64,000 nt of DNA from Gracilimonas sediminicola. GTDB taxonomy: Bacteria; Bacteroidota; Rhodothermia; Balneolales; Balneolaceae. The translations under genes were made by a program, and so were the position numbers. The stretch's first letter is position 1. Each line of letters begins with the position of its first letter. Positions 25,349-33,650 of the stretch are shown here, in pieces. Under the pieces are notes generated by a model, which searched no databases, had not been told where the DNA came from, and saw only the letters and a list, made by a program, of their open reading frames with translations. The DNA lies in the NCBI RefSeq assembly GCF_024320785.1, contig NZ_JANDBC010000001.1, positions 831,309-895,308 of the forward strand, written 5' to 3'.

Positions 25349-27580
25349 CTACCTCAGGTTTAATCTTGCACCAATTGAAAAGGTACGGCCGATGATAGGC
25401 CCCCAGGTATAAATCGTATCAAACTCCGGACCGAAGGGATTGCCGGCTCCCACTAACGGACTGCCCTGCGTGTAGTTGAAAATATTTTCCGCAGACAGGT
25501 ACGCCTCAAAACCGATTCCCTTTTCACTGTTCACGTTGGTGAATTCTTTGGTAATCTTTAAGTCGTGCGTGGAGTAAGCCGGTGACCTGGAAGACCTTCC
25601 AAAATCTTCAGCATAGTTAGCCGGCATGCGTTTTGGACCCACCAGGTTCCCGTTATAACCAAGGGAAAGATCCAGCGACCGAAACTTGTAGGTGGCTCCA
25701 AACACGCCGGTATATTCCGGAGCATAGGCCAGAGCCTGTCGTTGACCGTTCTCTTCCGTGTACACATCCATAATGGTGATACTGGCATTGTAGGTAACAG
25801 GCAGAGCCGTAAAATTCTGCTCCAGCCCAACCGAGAAGCCTTGTGTTACCGAGAACCCATCCAGGTTTTCGTACACAATCAGGTTCGGGTCCTGATCGTA
25901 ATCCGGGATAATTTTATTGGAGAAACGCGTATAAAATCCGTCCAGACTTACCGTCATTGGGTTTGTACCAAATGGGATGATTTGCTCGAGGCTCCCCGTT
26001 ATGCTTTTAGATTCCTCCGGCTCCAGATCCTCATTAAAAACCACTTCCCGGGAACCGGTCAAGGCAGCATGGTCTTCCGTAAATACATTCACCACCCGAA
26101 ATCCGGTTCCGGCACTGATTCTGAATGTCGTCAGTTCTGATGGGCTGAATTTAGAGGATAAACGGGGCGCAGTTACAAACCCATGCTCGGAGTGATGATC
26201 AACCCGGATACCGCCCAGAAAGCTAAAATCACCGGCTTTTAGTTCTCCCTGTGAGAATACTCCGGGAATCCATCTTTTGTCGGCTCCGGATGAAGTAGCC
26301 GGGGTGTTGTCGTTATAGGTTTCGTAGCGGATCGTGGTTCCTGCCAGCAGCTGGAAGTTGTCGCCAATGGGTTGATCCCAGGTAGCCTGACCAAATGCAA
26401 TGCCCTGCTGCGCATCGTACCAATCGGTTCCATAATAACTATCCTGATCATGATGCGTGACGGCACCGCTGATCCTGAGTTGTTCATTCAAGCCGGCCGG
26501 CCGGTATTCCGTCATAAACTCAAACCGGTTGGTATAAATAGACTCCCCATAAATCTGATCGGAGCCACGAAGGTCATCGCTGAACGCTTCTAATCCTCCC
26601 GTTCGGTTCTCGGTGTAGTACTTCGTTGCAACATTCAAACGCTGCTCCATATTCTCCCCAAGCAGTGTTCCTTTTCCAAATAGCGATACCCGCGATTGTT
26701 TAACCAGGTCGTTGAAGTTATCGCCGTTTTCATCAAAGTAATTTTCGAGATGCAAAATATTTCCACTTACAAAGCCTTCAAACCGACCAACCTTGGGAGA
26801 GTAGGCAACATTTATATTTCCCTCTTCGGTACTTTTGGCATACACATCCGCTGAAAAAGTGGGTGTAATGGCCGGGTTTTTGGTGATGATATTCACCACT
26901 CCGCCCAGTGCCTGTGTTCCATATAAAGTTGATTGGGGGCCTTTGATCACTTCCACCTGATCGATGATAGACGGGCTGATTCCATTCAACCCATACACCG
27001 AAGCCAAAGCACCCATAATGGGCATGCCGTCAATTAATACGGCTGTATTTGGTCCTTCCACTCCGTTAATCCGAATAGCGTTGGTTCCGCAAACACCACA
27101 GTTAAGCTGGGTTGAAAGTCCGTTTACACTGCTGATCAGATCCATGATATTGGAACTGGTTCTCCCCTGCTGAAGCTGGGCCGCTTTCACCACATTCACC
27201 TTCACCGGCGATTCCTTTACATACGTCTGCCTCATAGTACCGGTAACCACCATTTGATCCAGCTCTAAAAGTGATTCTTTCATCCTGATATCAACAGTCG
27301 TAGTCCCGCCGGATATCACACTTATTTTCTTAATTACCTTATCAAAACCAACAGCAGTGATTTGAAGCTTGTATTCTCCTGCTGGTATATTTTTTATTTC
27401 AAATGTCCCATCTACATCAGTGGGACTTCCTTTCTGTATTTCCGGGATGCCAACATTTGCCCCAACCACAGGCTCTCCCTCCGATGTAACTTTTCCGGTG
27501 ATTGTTCCACTGCCGGATTGCGCAAAAAGGATTCCATTAAAACAGAAATAGACGGCTAAAACCAGCGTCACTTTTTTCAT
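25349..27580 (-). CDS. TonB-dependent receptor with plug cysteine pair
   Basis: A 743-residue outer-membrane importer. It has a signal peptide to about residue 20, a carboxypeptidase-regulatory-like domain (ITGKVTSEGEPVVGANVGIP), and a plug with LNCGVCGTNAIRING (C161, C164) and VLIDGMPIMG. IKGPQSTLYGTQALGGVVNIIT closes the plug, and a barrel ends in the C-terminal strand FSIGARLNLR. It is related to BtuB/Cir-type receptors. The NCGVCG plug motif recurs in a subset of Bacteroidota receptors; what they carry is not clear to me. A promoter overlapped by a strong palindrome precedes it. Confidence 0.93.
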   Translation of the reverse strand: MKKVTLVLAVYFCFNGILFAQSGSGTITGKVTSEGEPVVGANVGIPEIQKGSPTDVDGTFEIKNIPAGEYKLQITAVGFDKVIKKISVISGGTTTVDIRMKESLLELDQMVVTGTMRQTYVKESPVKVNVVKAAQLQQGRTSSNIMDLISSVNGLSTQLNCGVCGTNAIRINGVEGPNTAVLIDGMPIMGALASVYGLNGISPSIIDQVEVIKGPQSTLYGTQALGGVVNIITKNPAITPTFSADVYAKSTEEGNINVAYSPKVGRFEGFVSGNILHLENYFDENGDNFNDLVKQSRVSLFGKGTLLGENMEQRLNVATKYYTENRTGGLEAFSDDLRGSDQIYGESIYTNRFEFMTEYRPAGLNEQLRISGAVTHHDQDSYYGTDWYDAQQGIAFGQATWDQPIGDNFQLLAGTTIRYETYNDNTPATSSGADKRWIPGVFSQGELKAGDFSFLGGIRVDHHSEHGFVTAPRLSSKFSPSELTTFRISAGTGFRVVNVFTEDHAALTGSREVVFNEDLEPEESKSITGSLEQIIPFGTNPMTVSLDGFYTRFSNKIIPDYDQDPNLIVYENLDGFSVTQGFSVGLEQNFTALPVTYNASITIMDVYTEENGQRQALAYAPEYTGVFGATYKFRSLDLSLGYNGNLVGPKRMPANYAEDFGRSSRSPAYSTHDLKITKEFTNVNSEKGIGFEAYLSAENIFNYTQGSPLVGAGNPFGPEFDTIYTWGPIIGRTFSIGARLNLR

Positions 27581-27602
27581 TTGTTATTCAGAACTATTTA
27601 AT

Positions 27603-27690
27603 TTTTTAGCTTAGGCTAAAAATAGGCATTGACAGTCCTGAATTGCAAGAAATATTTAAGTAAGATAATTATATTTTTAGCCGGGGCTAA
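27603..27690 (-). promoter_or_regulatory. promoter overlapped by metal-repressor-like operators
   Basis: On the minus strand: TTG at 27648-27646, 21-base spacer, TATTTTTA at 27624-27617. The palindrome 27603-27622 (perfect 8-base arms TTTTTAGC/GCTAAAAA, spacer TTAG) covers the downstream element. A second palindrome, TTAGCCGGGGCTAA, is at 27677-27690. Both share TTAGC-N4-GCTAA, the style of DtxR/MntR-family sites. A repressor here would switch off the receptor/thioredoxin pair when its metal is plentiful (inference). Confidence 0.65.
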
Positions 27691-27727
27691 TTACTTGATT
27701 GTTAGCCCTCTCGCCCTAGAGGGGATA

Positions 27728-28927
27728 CTAATATGACCATTTCAGCCTTATGAAAAATACGTTTGGTGTCTCCACAGAGTTGGAAAAAGCTTCTCCTTTC
27801 AGCAGCTGAGAAACCAGTAAAAGGTCGAGGTTTTCATCCAGGGAATAACTCACCTGTGGGAAAAGAATGAATAGTTTCTGAGTAAAGCTGCCCATAATTC
27901 CAAGATTGATATTGAGCAGGGGACTGGCCGGATACGAACCATTGATGAGGTAGCCGGTTCTTGAAATAAATAGGTTGTCAGCACTTGGGGGTTGAGTGAG
28001 TGTGGACAGACTTGCATTCCGGTTTTGATACCCACCATTGTATAAAACCTCTGCCTGTGCATAAATAGAGGTTTCAAACATATAATCGAACCCGAGCGTG
28101 GCAGAAAATGATCCCGTATTGTTAAAGAATTCATCTTCGGGATGAAAATAGGAGGCCTCCCCTTTAAACCCTGCATCTTTGATATAACCGGCCCAGCCAA
28201 TTCCCAGCGCTGCTTTGTCCTGGTAATGCCCGGCTATAAGCTGTAAATCATAGGTTTTATAATTAACCCGATACATGCCTGCGATTACCATCTCATCAAA
28301 TGAGTCAGCCAGCTTAACACCGGCTTCTATACTGGAAGCAAAATCTAAATTATATATGGCTGAAATGGCATCCACGCCGGGACGTTCTTCATAGTCAAAA
28401 TCCAAAAATGCATAATTGTTAAAAAGATCGTTGGGGTTCCATGCCAGGGTTTTCCCCCAGTTTATCCTTTGACGGCCGGCATATAGCTCAAAGTCTCCAT
28501 TATAATAGCTGATGTGAAACCGATCTATCTGTGAATGAATCAATGCCTGATCTGTATCGACCCAAACCCAGGACATATCTATGAGATTAGGATCTTTTTC
28601 TAAAAAGCTTGCCAAACCAACCGCATTCTGAACGGTATATCCATTGAGTAATCGTGTTCGAAGGTCGGCATTAAACTCCAGGTTTTCTGTAAAGGTCCAC
28701 TCGGTTTCAAATCTGTTATGAAGAATATTATCGTAGCGAAGCTCAGAAAAATCATTACTCGCGGAAACCTGTCCCAACTCCTTCACATATCCACTGATAT
28801 CTACGATTTCCTTCAGCTGTGCATTAGATTTATCAGGAAAAAGGAAAACCGTGATAAACACAAAAAGAACGCTGGCTCGAAAAAATAGCGCTCCGATATT
28901 CAATGTTCCTTTTTCAGTATTCAACAT
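27728..28927 (-). CDS. outer-membrane beta-barrel of the LolA/ABC locus (DUF1302-like)
   Basis: 399 residues with a signal peptide (hydrophobic VLFVFITVFLF, ending KSNAQ near residue 37) and regular amphipathic strands with aromatic caps ending in RLKWSY. LYAGRQRINWGKTLAWNPNDLF (about residues 152-173) resembles DUF1302/alginate-porin-like barrels. It is the last gene of an operon with an ABC ATPase, two LolC/E-like permeases and a LolA-like carrier, so it may be the outer-membrane end of that route. The first 12 codons come from a repeat also found at 37255-37281, so the true start may be slightly downstream. Confidence 0.72.
   Translation of the reverse strand: MLNTEKGTLNIGALFFRASVLFVFITVFLFPDKSNAQLKEIVDISGYVKELGQVSASNDFSELRYDNILHNRFETEWTFTENLEFNADLRTRLLNGYTVQNAVGLASFLEKDPNLIDMSWVWVDTDQALIHSQIDRFHISYYNGDFELYAGRQRINWGKTLAWNPNDLFNNYAFLDFDYEERPGVDAISAIYNLDFASSIEAGVKLADSFDEMVIAGMYRVNYKTYDLQLIAGHYQDKAALGIGWAGYIKDAGFKGEASYFHPEDEFFNNTGSFSATLGFDYMFETSIYAQAEVLYNGGYQNRNASLSTLTQPPSADNLFISRTGYLINGSYPASPLLNINLGIMGSFTQKLFILFPQVSYSLDENLDLLLVSQLLKGEAFSNSVETPNVFFIRLKWSY
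28899..28925. repeat. copy 1 of a 27-base dispersed repeat
   Basis: TTCAATGTTCCTT-type sequence matching 37255-37281 at about 23 of 27 positions. Here it forms the first codons of the barrel gene; at the other site it overlaps the last four bases of hisG. Confidence 0.6.
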
Positions 28928-29614
28928 TCATCCTCTTTTCTCATCAGAATCAATTTTCCCATCTACCAGGGTAACCACTCTTCGAGCCCGGTCAATCACG
29001 CGCTGGTCGTGAGTGGAAAATACAAAGGTCATATCCTCGCGCTTATTCAGATCCAGCATCATATCCAGTAATTCGGCCGTAGAAACGGAATCCAGGTTGG
29101 CGGTGGGCTCATCAGCGAGGACAAAGTCCGGCTTGGATGCCAATGCTCTTGCCACTGCAACTCTTTGTTGTTGCCCACCCGAAAGCTCGGAAGGTCGTTT
29201 GTGAATTTTATCTTCAAGTCCAACTTCTTTTAACAATGCCAGGCTTTTCTCGCGACATTCAGCGGATGGCCGTCCCTGCATTTGCATCACAAAAGATACA
29301 TTTTCAATCGCTGTCAACACCGGGATCAGGTTGTAAGCCTGAAACACAAACCCAATATGATTGAGCCTGAATTTGATGAGCTCGCTGTCTGACAGGGTGG
29401 TTAAATCGGTATCTTTAATAAACGTTTTGCCTTCTGTTGGTTCATCAAGTCCGCCAATTATATTCAGCAAAGTCGTTTTTCCTGAACCGGACGGCCCTAC
29501 GATAGCAGTAAACTCCCCCTTCTCAATTGTTAAATCTACTCCATTCAGTGCATGAACCGGTACTTTATCCGGGTTGTACACTTTCGTAAGGTTTTCGGTG
29601 GTTATGACAGACAT
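28928..29614 (-). CDS. ABC transporter ATPase, LolD/MacB type
   Basis: 228 residues. Walker A is GPSGSGKT (about 37-44), the Q-loop is FVFQAYNLIPVLTAIENV, the signature is LSGGQQQR (about 144-151), and Walker B is FVLADEPTANLD (about 161-172). This is the LolD/FtsE/MacB group, which powers mechanotransmission permeases rather than importers. The two permeases just upstream have the matching topology. It abuts the barrel gene with no gap, so all five genes look like one operon. Confidence 0.94.
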   Translation of the reverse strand: MSVITTENLTKVYNPDKVPVHALNGVDLTIEKGEFTAIVGPSGSGKTTLLNIIGGLDEPTEGKTFIKDTDLTTLSDSELIKFRLNHIGFVFQAYNLIPVLTAIENVSFVMQMQGRPSAECREKSLALLKEVGLEDKIHKRPSELSGGQQQRVAVARALASKPDFVLADEPTANLDSVSTAELLDMMLDLNKREDMTFVFSTHDQRVIDRARRVVTLVDGKIDSDEKRG

Positions 29615-29621
29615 AGCTTTA

Positions 29622-30845
29622 TTAATTGAATTTTCTAATGGCCTGAACCGGGTTTAGCTTAAGCGTTCGAACAGCGGGGTAGATCGCTGACAAAAGTGCC
29701 GCAACGGCAATCAGTAGAGTTATATTTAAATAATAGGCAGCGGACAGCTCAGGATAGATTATTGTACTAAAACCATACTCGCTTAATCCTTCTGAAAAAG
29801 CGCTTAAATCAATACCGGAATGTGAGAAATATGAGATGGTAAGCCAGCTGAACAGAAGGCCTAAAGGTGTCCCTGCCATCGTCAGGAAAAAAGTTTCGAA
29901 CATGATCATGCTAAACGTCCTGCTTTTATTCATCCCAATTGCGCGCAACATCCCAAGTTCTCTTGTTCGCTCAAGTACAGCCATCAGCATGGTATTTATG
30001 ATGCTGAACACCAAGCCAATTGTTATAAGCACCATCACCATGTATAAAGAGATATCCATCATATCAAAGATGTAGCGAAGGTCAGGAGCAATATCTCTCC
30101 AGGTTTTGATTTTCAACTCCGGAAACTGTTCGCGTAATTGCCGGGCATATTCATCGGCACGCGATAGGTCATCTGTATCTACCCGGATGTTATGAACAGC
30201 TTGCCCGCTTCCTATTAACCGGTTCAAATCATCCTTAAGTACAAATACTGTGCTCTCGTCATATTGATTGCTGAAGGAATCAAAAATCCCCGCCACCCGA
30301 AATGCCCCTCCGGTTATTTCTCCATTGATATCCTGAAAACTCAGCACCATCCGGGAGCGCATACCAATATCCAGCCGCTCGGCAAGTTTACGCCCAATCA
30401 CAATTGGGTTTCGGCGGTCTGAGGTAAGAAATGTACCCTCTGTCATGTATTGCTTGATAGCGAGCAAAGTATCTGTTGCCGGGCTCACTCCATTCACGGT
30501 AACCCCGTAACTGTTTCGTGTACTTTGGGCCAGTCCGGTTACCAAACTTTTGACAGAAATATCTGTTACATACGGTTCATTCTGCAGGGTTTCTTTTACC
30601 TCATCCGCTTTATCCACCTGGTACTTAGGATTGTAGAGGTCATCAAACCGGGGATGCATAATCTGAATATGCCCGACCGAAAGTTCGATCTGATTACTCA
30701 GAGAATCCTGCACCATACCATTTAAAAAACCGGCCGAGAAAATACCCGCCCAGGTTCCCAACAACACAGCTACTATAACCACGCTGCTTCTCATGGGGTT
30801 GCGCCAAATATTTTTCCATCCGAGCTTAATGATCTTCATCAACAT
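29622..30845 (-). CDS. LolC/E-like (MacB-type) permease 1
   Basis: 407 residues, FtsX-like topology: one N-terminal membrane helix (about 20-42), a periplasmic domain of about 230 residues, then three helices near 275-300, 325-350 and 375-395. The ERTRELGMLRAIGMNKSRTFSMI stretch (about 293-315) is the coupling helix typical of MacB/LolE permeases. It probably forms a heterodimer with the next permease. It lies 7 bases upstream of the ATPase gene and 1 base from the other permease. Confidence 0.92.
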   Translation of the reverse strand: MLMKIIKLGWKNIWRNPMRSSVVIVAVLLGTWAGIFSAGFLNGMVQDSLSNQIELSVGHIQIMHPRFDDLYNPKYQVDKADEVKETLQNEPYVTDISVKSLVTGLAQSTRNSYGVTVNGVSPATDTLLAIKQYMTEGTFLTSDRRNPIVIGRKLAERLDIGMRSRMVLSFQDINGEITGGAFRVAGIFDSFSNQYDESTVFVLKDDLNRLIGSGQAVHNIRVDTDDLSRADEYARQLREQFPELKIKTWRDIAPDLRYIFDMMDISLYMVMVLITIGLVFSIINTMLMAVLERTRELGMLRAIGMNKSRTFSMIMFETFFLTMAGTPLGLLFSWLTISYFSHSGIDLSAFSEGLSEYGFSTIIYPELSAAYYLNITLLIAVAALLSAIYPAVRTLKLNPVQAIRKFN

Positions 30846-30846
30846 A

Positions 30847-32070
30847 TTAGGACCTCAATGCTTTTACAGGATTCAACCTGCTCGCCCTTATCAGCGGGAT
30901 TATGGTAAAAATCAGGGTGATGATAAACACTATTACAGCTTGTGAGTAGAAAATGGATGGATCTGTAGCAAACTGTATAACCGGTTCCATACCATACCCT
31001 TCCATCACTTCGGTCATACTTTCCGGCAGTTGAATAGGATTGATATTGAAATACCATGAGATGGGAATAGAAATTAAAACCCCGACTCCCACCCCGATAA
31101 AGGTGATGACCAACATCTCGATAGCAAGAATAGACAGGATGGTAACCCTGGGGGTTCCCACGGCCAGCATCACACCTAATTCGTATGTTCGCTCACTTAT
31201 CATCATGAGTACGGTACCCAGGATACCAAAGCCTACTACCATATAGAGAATGAATATCATAATCAGTCCGCTGCCACGGTCTGCTTCAATGCTCTGCATC
31301 AGTTCCGGCATTAATTCCTGCCATCCCATTATTTCATAATCGCCGGCTGAAAGTTCCTTCTTCAGATTAGTTACAACTTCTTCTACCTGATGTGCGTCAT
31401 CAAGCATTAAAGCGATAGCTGTAACACGGTTATGGGAAGCAAAGAGGTTCTGAGCCGTCTCCAAAGGAAGCATCACCATGTTCTTATTCATTTCAGAACT
31501 TGGGAACCGGACTGAGCCTTTGATCTCGTATAGCCCTGTTGCACTTTGCCCCCGAAAACCCTGACCAATTAGAACCAGGCTATCCCCCGGTTGTACGCCA
31601 AGACGTTGCATCATCTCATTTCCTACCAATACCGACTTCTCATCATTTGAGTCAAAGTATGCGCCGGCTTGTAATCTTTCACGGGCATTGCTGAGGTGCT
31701 GCTCTTTGCTGACGTCAACCCCTAAAATCAATGCCGGCCGACTTTGGCTCTCTCCCGCAGCCAGTGCAAAAGACTGAAGCCGGGGCACAACATGGGCAAC
31801 CTCATCATTGTTGTTCAGCTTACTAATTAGGGAGTCGGAAAAAACCAGGGTGTTATCAAGAGTCTGGTCTTCCCAATATCTAGCCTGATGAATTTGTATG
31901 TAGCCGGTAAAGGTGCCAACGGTATTCTCTATCATGTCATCGTACTGACCTTCCTGCATGGCCCTCATCACGGCTGATAACATCACTGCCACCACAATAG
32001 ACAGAATCGTGATAAACGTGCGCCGACGATTCCGCCAGATATTTCTCCAAGCTAATCTGAGATTTAGCAT
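30847..32070 (-). CDS. LolC/E-like (MacB-type) permease 2
   Basis: 407 residues with the same layout as its neighbour: N-terminal helix after WRNIWRNRRRTFITILSIVV, large periplasmic domain, three C-terminal helices, and the coupling segment SERTYELGVMLAVGTPR (about 289-305). The two permeases are clearly related but divergent, as in LolC/LolE pairs. The operon places it after the LolA-like carrier, with a 96-base gap filled by a nested inverted repeat. Confidence 0.92.
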   Translation of the reverse strand: MLNLRLAWRNIWRNRRRTFITILSIVVAVMLSAVMRAMQEGQYDDMIENTVGTFTGYIQIHQARYWEDQTLDNTLVFSDSLISKLNNNDEVAHVVPRLQSFALAAGESQSRPALILGVDVSKEQHLSNARERLQAGAYFDSNDEKSVLVGNEMMQRLGVQPGDSLVLIGQGFRGQSATGLYEIKGSVRFPSSEMNKNMVMLPLETAQNLFASHNRVTAIALMLDDAHQVEEVVTNLKKELSAGDYEIMGWQELMPELMQSIEADRGSGLIMIFILYMVVGFGILGTVLMMISERTYELGVMLAVGTPRVTILSILAIEMLVITFIGVGVGVLISIPISWYFNINPIQLPESMTEVMEGYGMEPVIQFATDPSIFYSQAVIVFIITLIFTIIPLIRASRLNPVKALRS

Positions 32071-32083
32071 ATCATATTTTATT

Positions 32084-32168
32084 AGAACACAGATTTAACG
32101 GATGCTGCGAATTTTCACGGATTAAAACAATCCGTGATTATCTGCTCAATCTGTGTCAACAGTGTTCT
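32084..32168. repeat. nested inverted repeat between LolA-like and permease genes
   Basis: Three arm sets nest: AGAACAC (32084-32090)/GTGTTCT (32162-32168), ACACAGATT (32087-32095)/AATCTGTGT (32148-32156) and TCACGGATT (32115-32123)/AATCCGTGA (32129-32137). The style matches widespread ACACAGATT/CACGGATT intergenic repeats of Bacteroidota. It sits within an operon, so it could also alter expression of the downstream genes. Confidence 0.8.
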
Positions 32169-32919
32169 ATTCAAGACGTTTCATATTCTGTATGCTGAAA
32201 AATTGTTTTGAGATATCGATATTGAACTCCAGGTTTTGGTAGGTAACGATGGTTTTGTTACCCTCATCTTCCAGCGGTATCATTTCCAATTTAGTGGGGA
32301 TTAATCTTCCTCCTATCTCTTTCACTTCTGAACCCTTCATGATTCTTACTAAAAAATCATCTTCATCATAAAACTCAGATCGCAACTGCAAATATTCATC
32401 TTTAGAAATAAAGGTATGAACCTTTGCCCATACAATGGGCGCTTCCGGTTTCGGTATCATTTCAATTCTGTAACAATCGTACCCGTTTATAGTGGTATCC
32501 TGCAAAAGCTTGTGGGTATAATCGGTAACGATCGAAGATTCCCTCACCAAATCGTTGTTTGAAAAGTCTGAACCCATCCAGGACTGACTCATCATAGACG
32601 GGGGCATTTTAATAGTTCGGTTTACATCCGGCAGCCAATTCCAGATTTCATTCTCTCTCATTAGAAAAGCTGTACCCTCGTCTCTTGCAGGCGCTGTAAT
32701 CAAAATAAGGCTGAAATCTTCTCCTTTGCTCCAGCTCTTAAAGGAAACACTTCGCTCCCAATTCGGACGGACAATCTGCATGGTCATCTCAGCTTTTGAG
32801 CTTTCACCCTGCATCCTTTCGTTAGCTTGTTCAATAATTTGTGTAGCGTCCTGTGCCGGCAAACATTCACATAAAACAAATGCGGCTAATAAAAACAGTG
32901 ATAGTGACTTAAGCATCAT
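32167..32919 (-). CDS. LolA-like outer-membrane lipoprotein-sorting protein
   Basis: About 250 residues with a signal peptide ending CLPAQ. The mature part has the LolA half-barrel look: EQANERMQGESSKAEMTMQIVRPNW, WSKGEDFSLILITAPARDEGTAFL, WNWLPDVNRTIKMPPSMM, and a C-terminal NLEFNIDISKQFF. Such proteins carry lipids or lipoproteins across the periplasm. The start at 32919 (two consecutive ATGs) is chosen because AGGAGG sits 3 bases upstream; an ATG 19 codons earlier gives an unlikely Cys-rich leader. It is the promoter-proximal gene of the ABC/barrel operon. Confidence 0.85.
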   Translation of the reverse strand: MMLKSLSLFLLAAFVLCECLPAQDATQIIEQANERMQGESSKAEMTMQIVRPNWERSVSFKSWSKGEDFSLILITAPARDEGTAFLMRENEIWNWLPDVNRTIKMPPSMMSQSWMGSDFSNNDLVRESSIVTDYTHKLLQDTTINGYDCYRIEMIPKPEAPIVWAKVHTFISKDEYLQLRSEFYDEDDFLVRIMKGSEVKEIGGRLIPTKLEMIPLEDEGNKTIVTYQNLEFNIDISKQFFSIQNMKRLE

Positions 32920-33031
32920 AAACCTCCTGATTTTGCCCCTATTTAAGCAAATGATGGAACAAAACAAATTACACACCAGAGGTTAAGATGTGATGAAGAG
33001 AAAACTGTTTATACCCGACTTAATATGCAGC

Positions 33032-33643
33032 TTAAATCTTCACTTTTTCAGGGGAGTACACCATGTCGAGAAAGTTTTGCAAAATCATGGATCCCACGCT
33101 GCCTGATTTTTCAGGGTGAAATTGTACCCCAACGAAGTTGTCTTTGGCAACGATGGCGGAAAAATCATTAATATAGTTACAGGTTGCCAGGGTATATTCA
33201 CCTACCGGTGCGTAATAACTGTGCACAAAGTAGAGATAGTGCTTATCAATCAGATTTTTGAGAATAGCATGCTTTTGGGGATCATGAAGTTTATTCCACC
33301 CCATGTGTGGCACTTTTGCCTGAGTCTCGTTAAACTTCTTTAGGGAGCCGGGGATAATCCCGAGGCCAACCGTATCACCTTCCGTGGAGGACTCAAATAA
33401 TAGCTGCATTCCCACACAAATCCCCAAAACCGGTTTATCTGTAAGTTTCAGCCATTGATCCACTCCCTTTTCTTCGAGCGATTTCATAGCTGCACTGGCG
33501 TGTCCAACACCGGGAAATATCACTGCTTTTGCCTGTTCCAGTTCTTCAGGGGTTTCTGCAAAGAAAAATTGTGCGCCCAGTCTGTCGAGTGCATTTGCGA
33601 CAGAGGCAGTGTTTCCGGCCTTATACTTGATGATTCCTATCAT
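33032..33643 (-). CDS. hisH: imidazole glycerol phosphate synthase, glutamine amidotransferase subunit
   Basis: HisH hydrolyses glutamine and passes ammonia to HisF, producing imidazole glycerol phosphate and AICAR. 203 residues is the usual length. The class I glutaminase triad is visible: nucleophile Cys in GICVGMQLL (about residue 77) and the His/Glu pair in VQFHPEKSG (about 181-183). Last gene of the his cluster seen here; the partner hisF is not in the window. It begins 7 bases after hisB. Confidence 0.96.
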   Translation of the reverse strand: MIGIIKYKAGNTASVANALDRLGAQFFFAETPEELEQAKAVIFPGVGHASAAMKSLEEKGVDQWLKLTDKPVLGICVGMQLLFESSTEGDTVGLGIIPGSLKKFNETQAKVPHMGWNKLHDPQKHAILKNLIDKHYLYFVHSYYAPVGEYTLATCNYINDFSAIVAKDNFVGVQFHPEKSGSVGSMILQNFLDMVYSPEKVKI

Positions 33644-33650
33644 AAATAAT

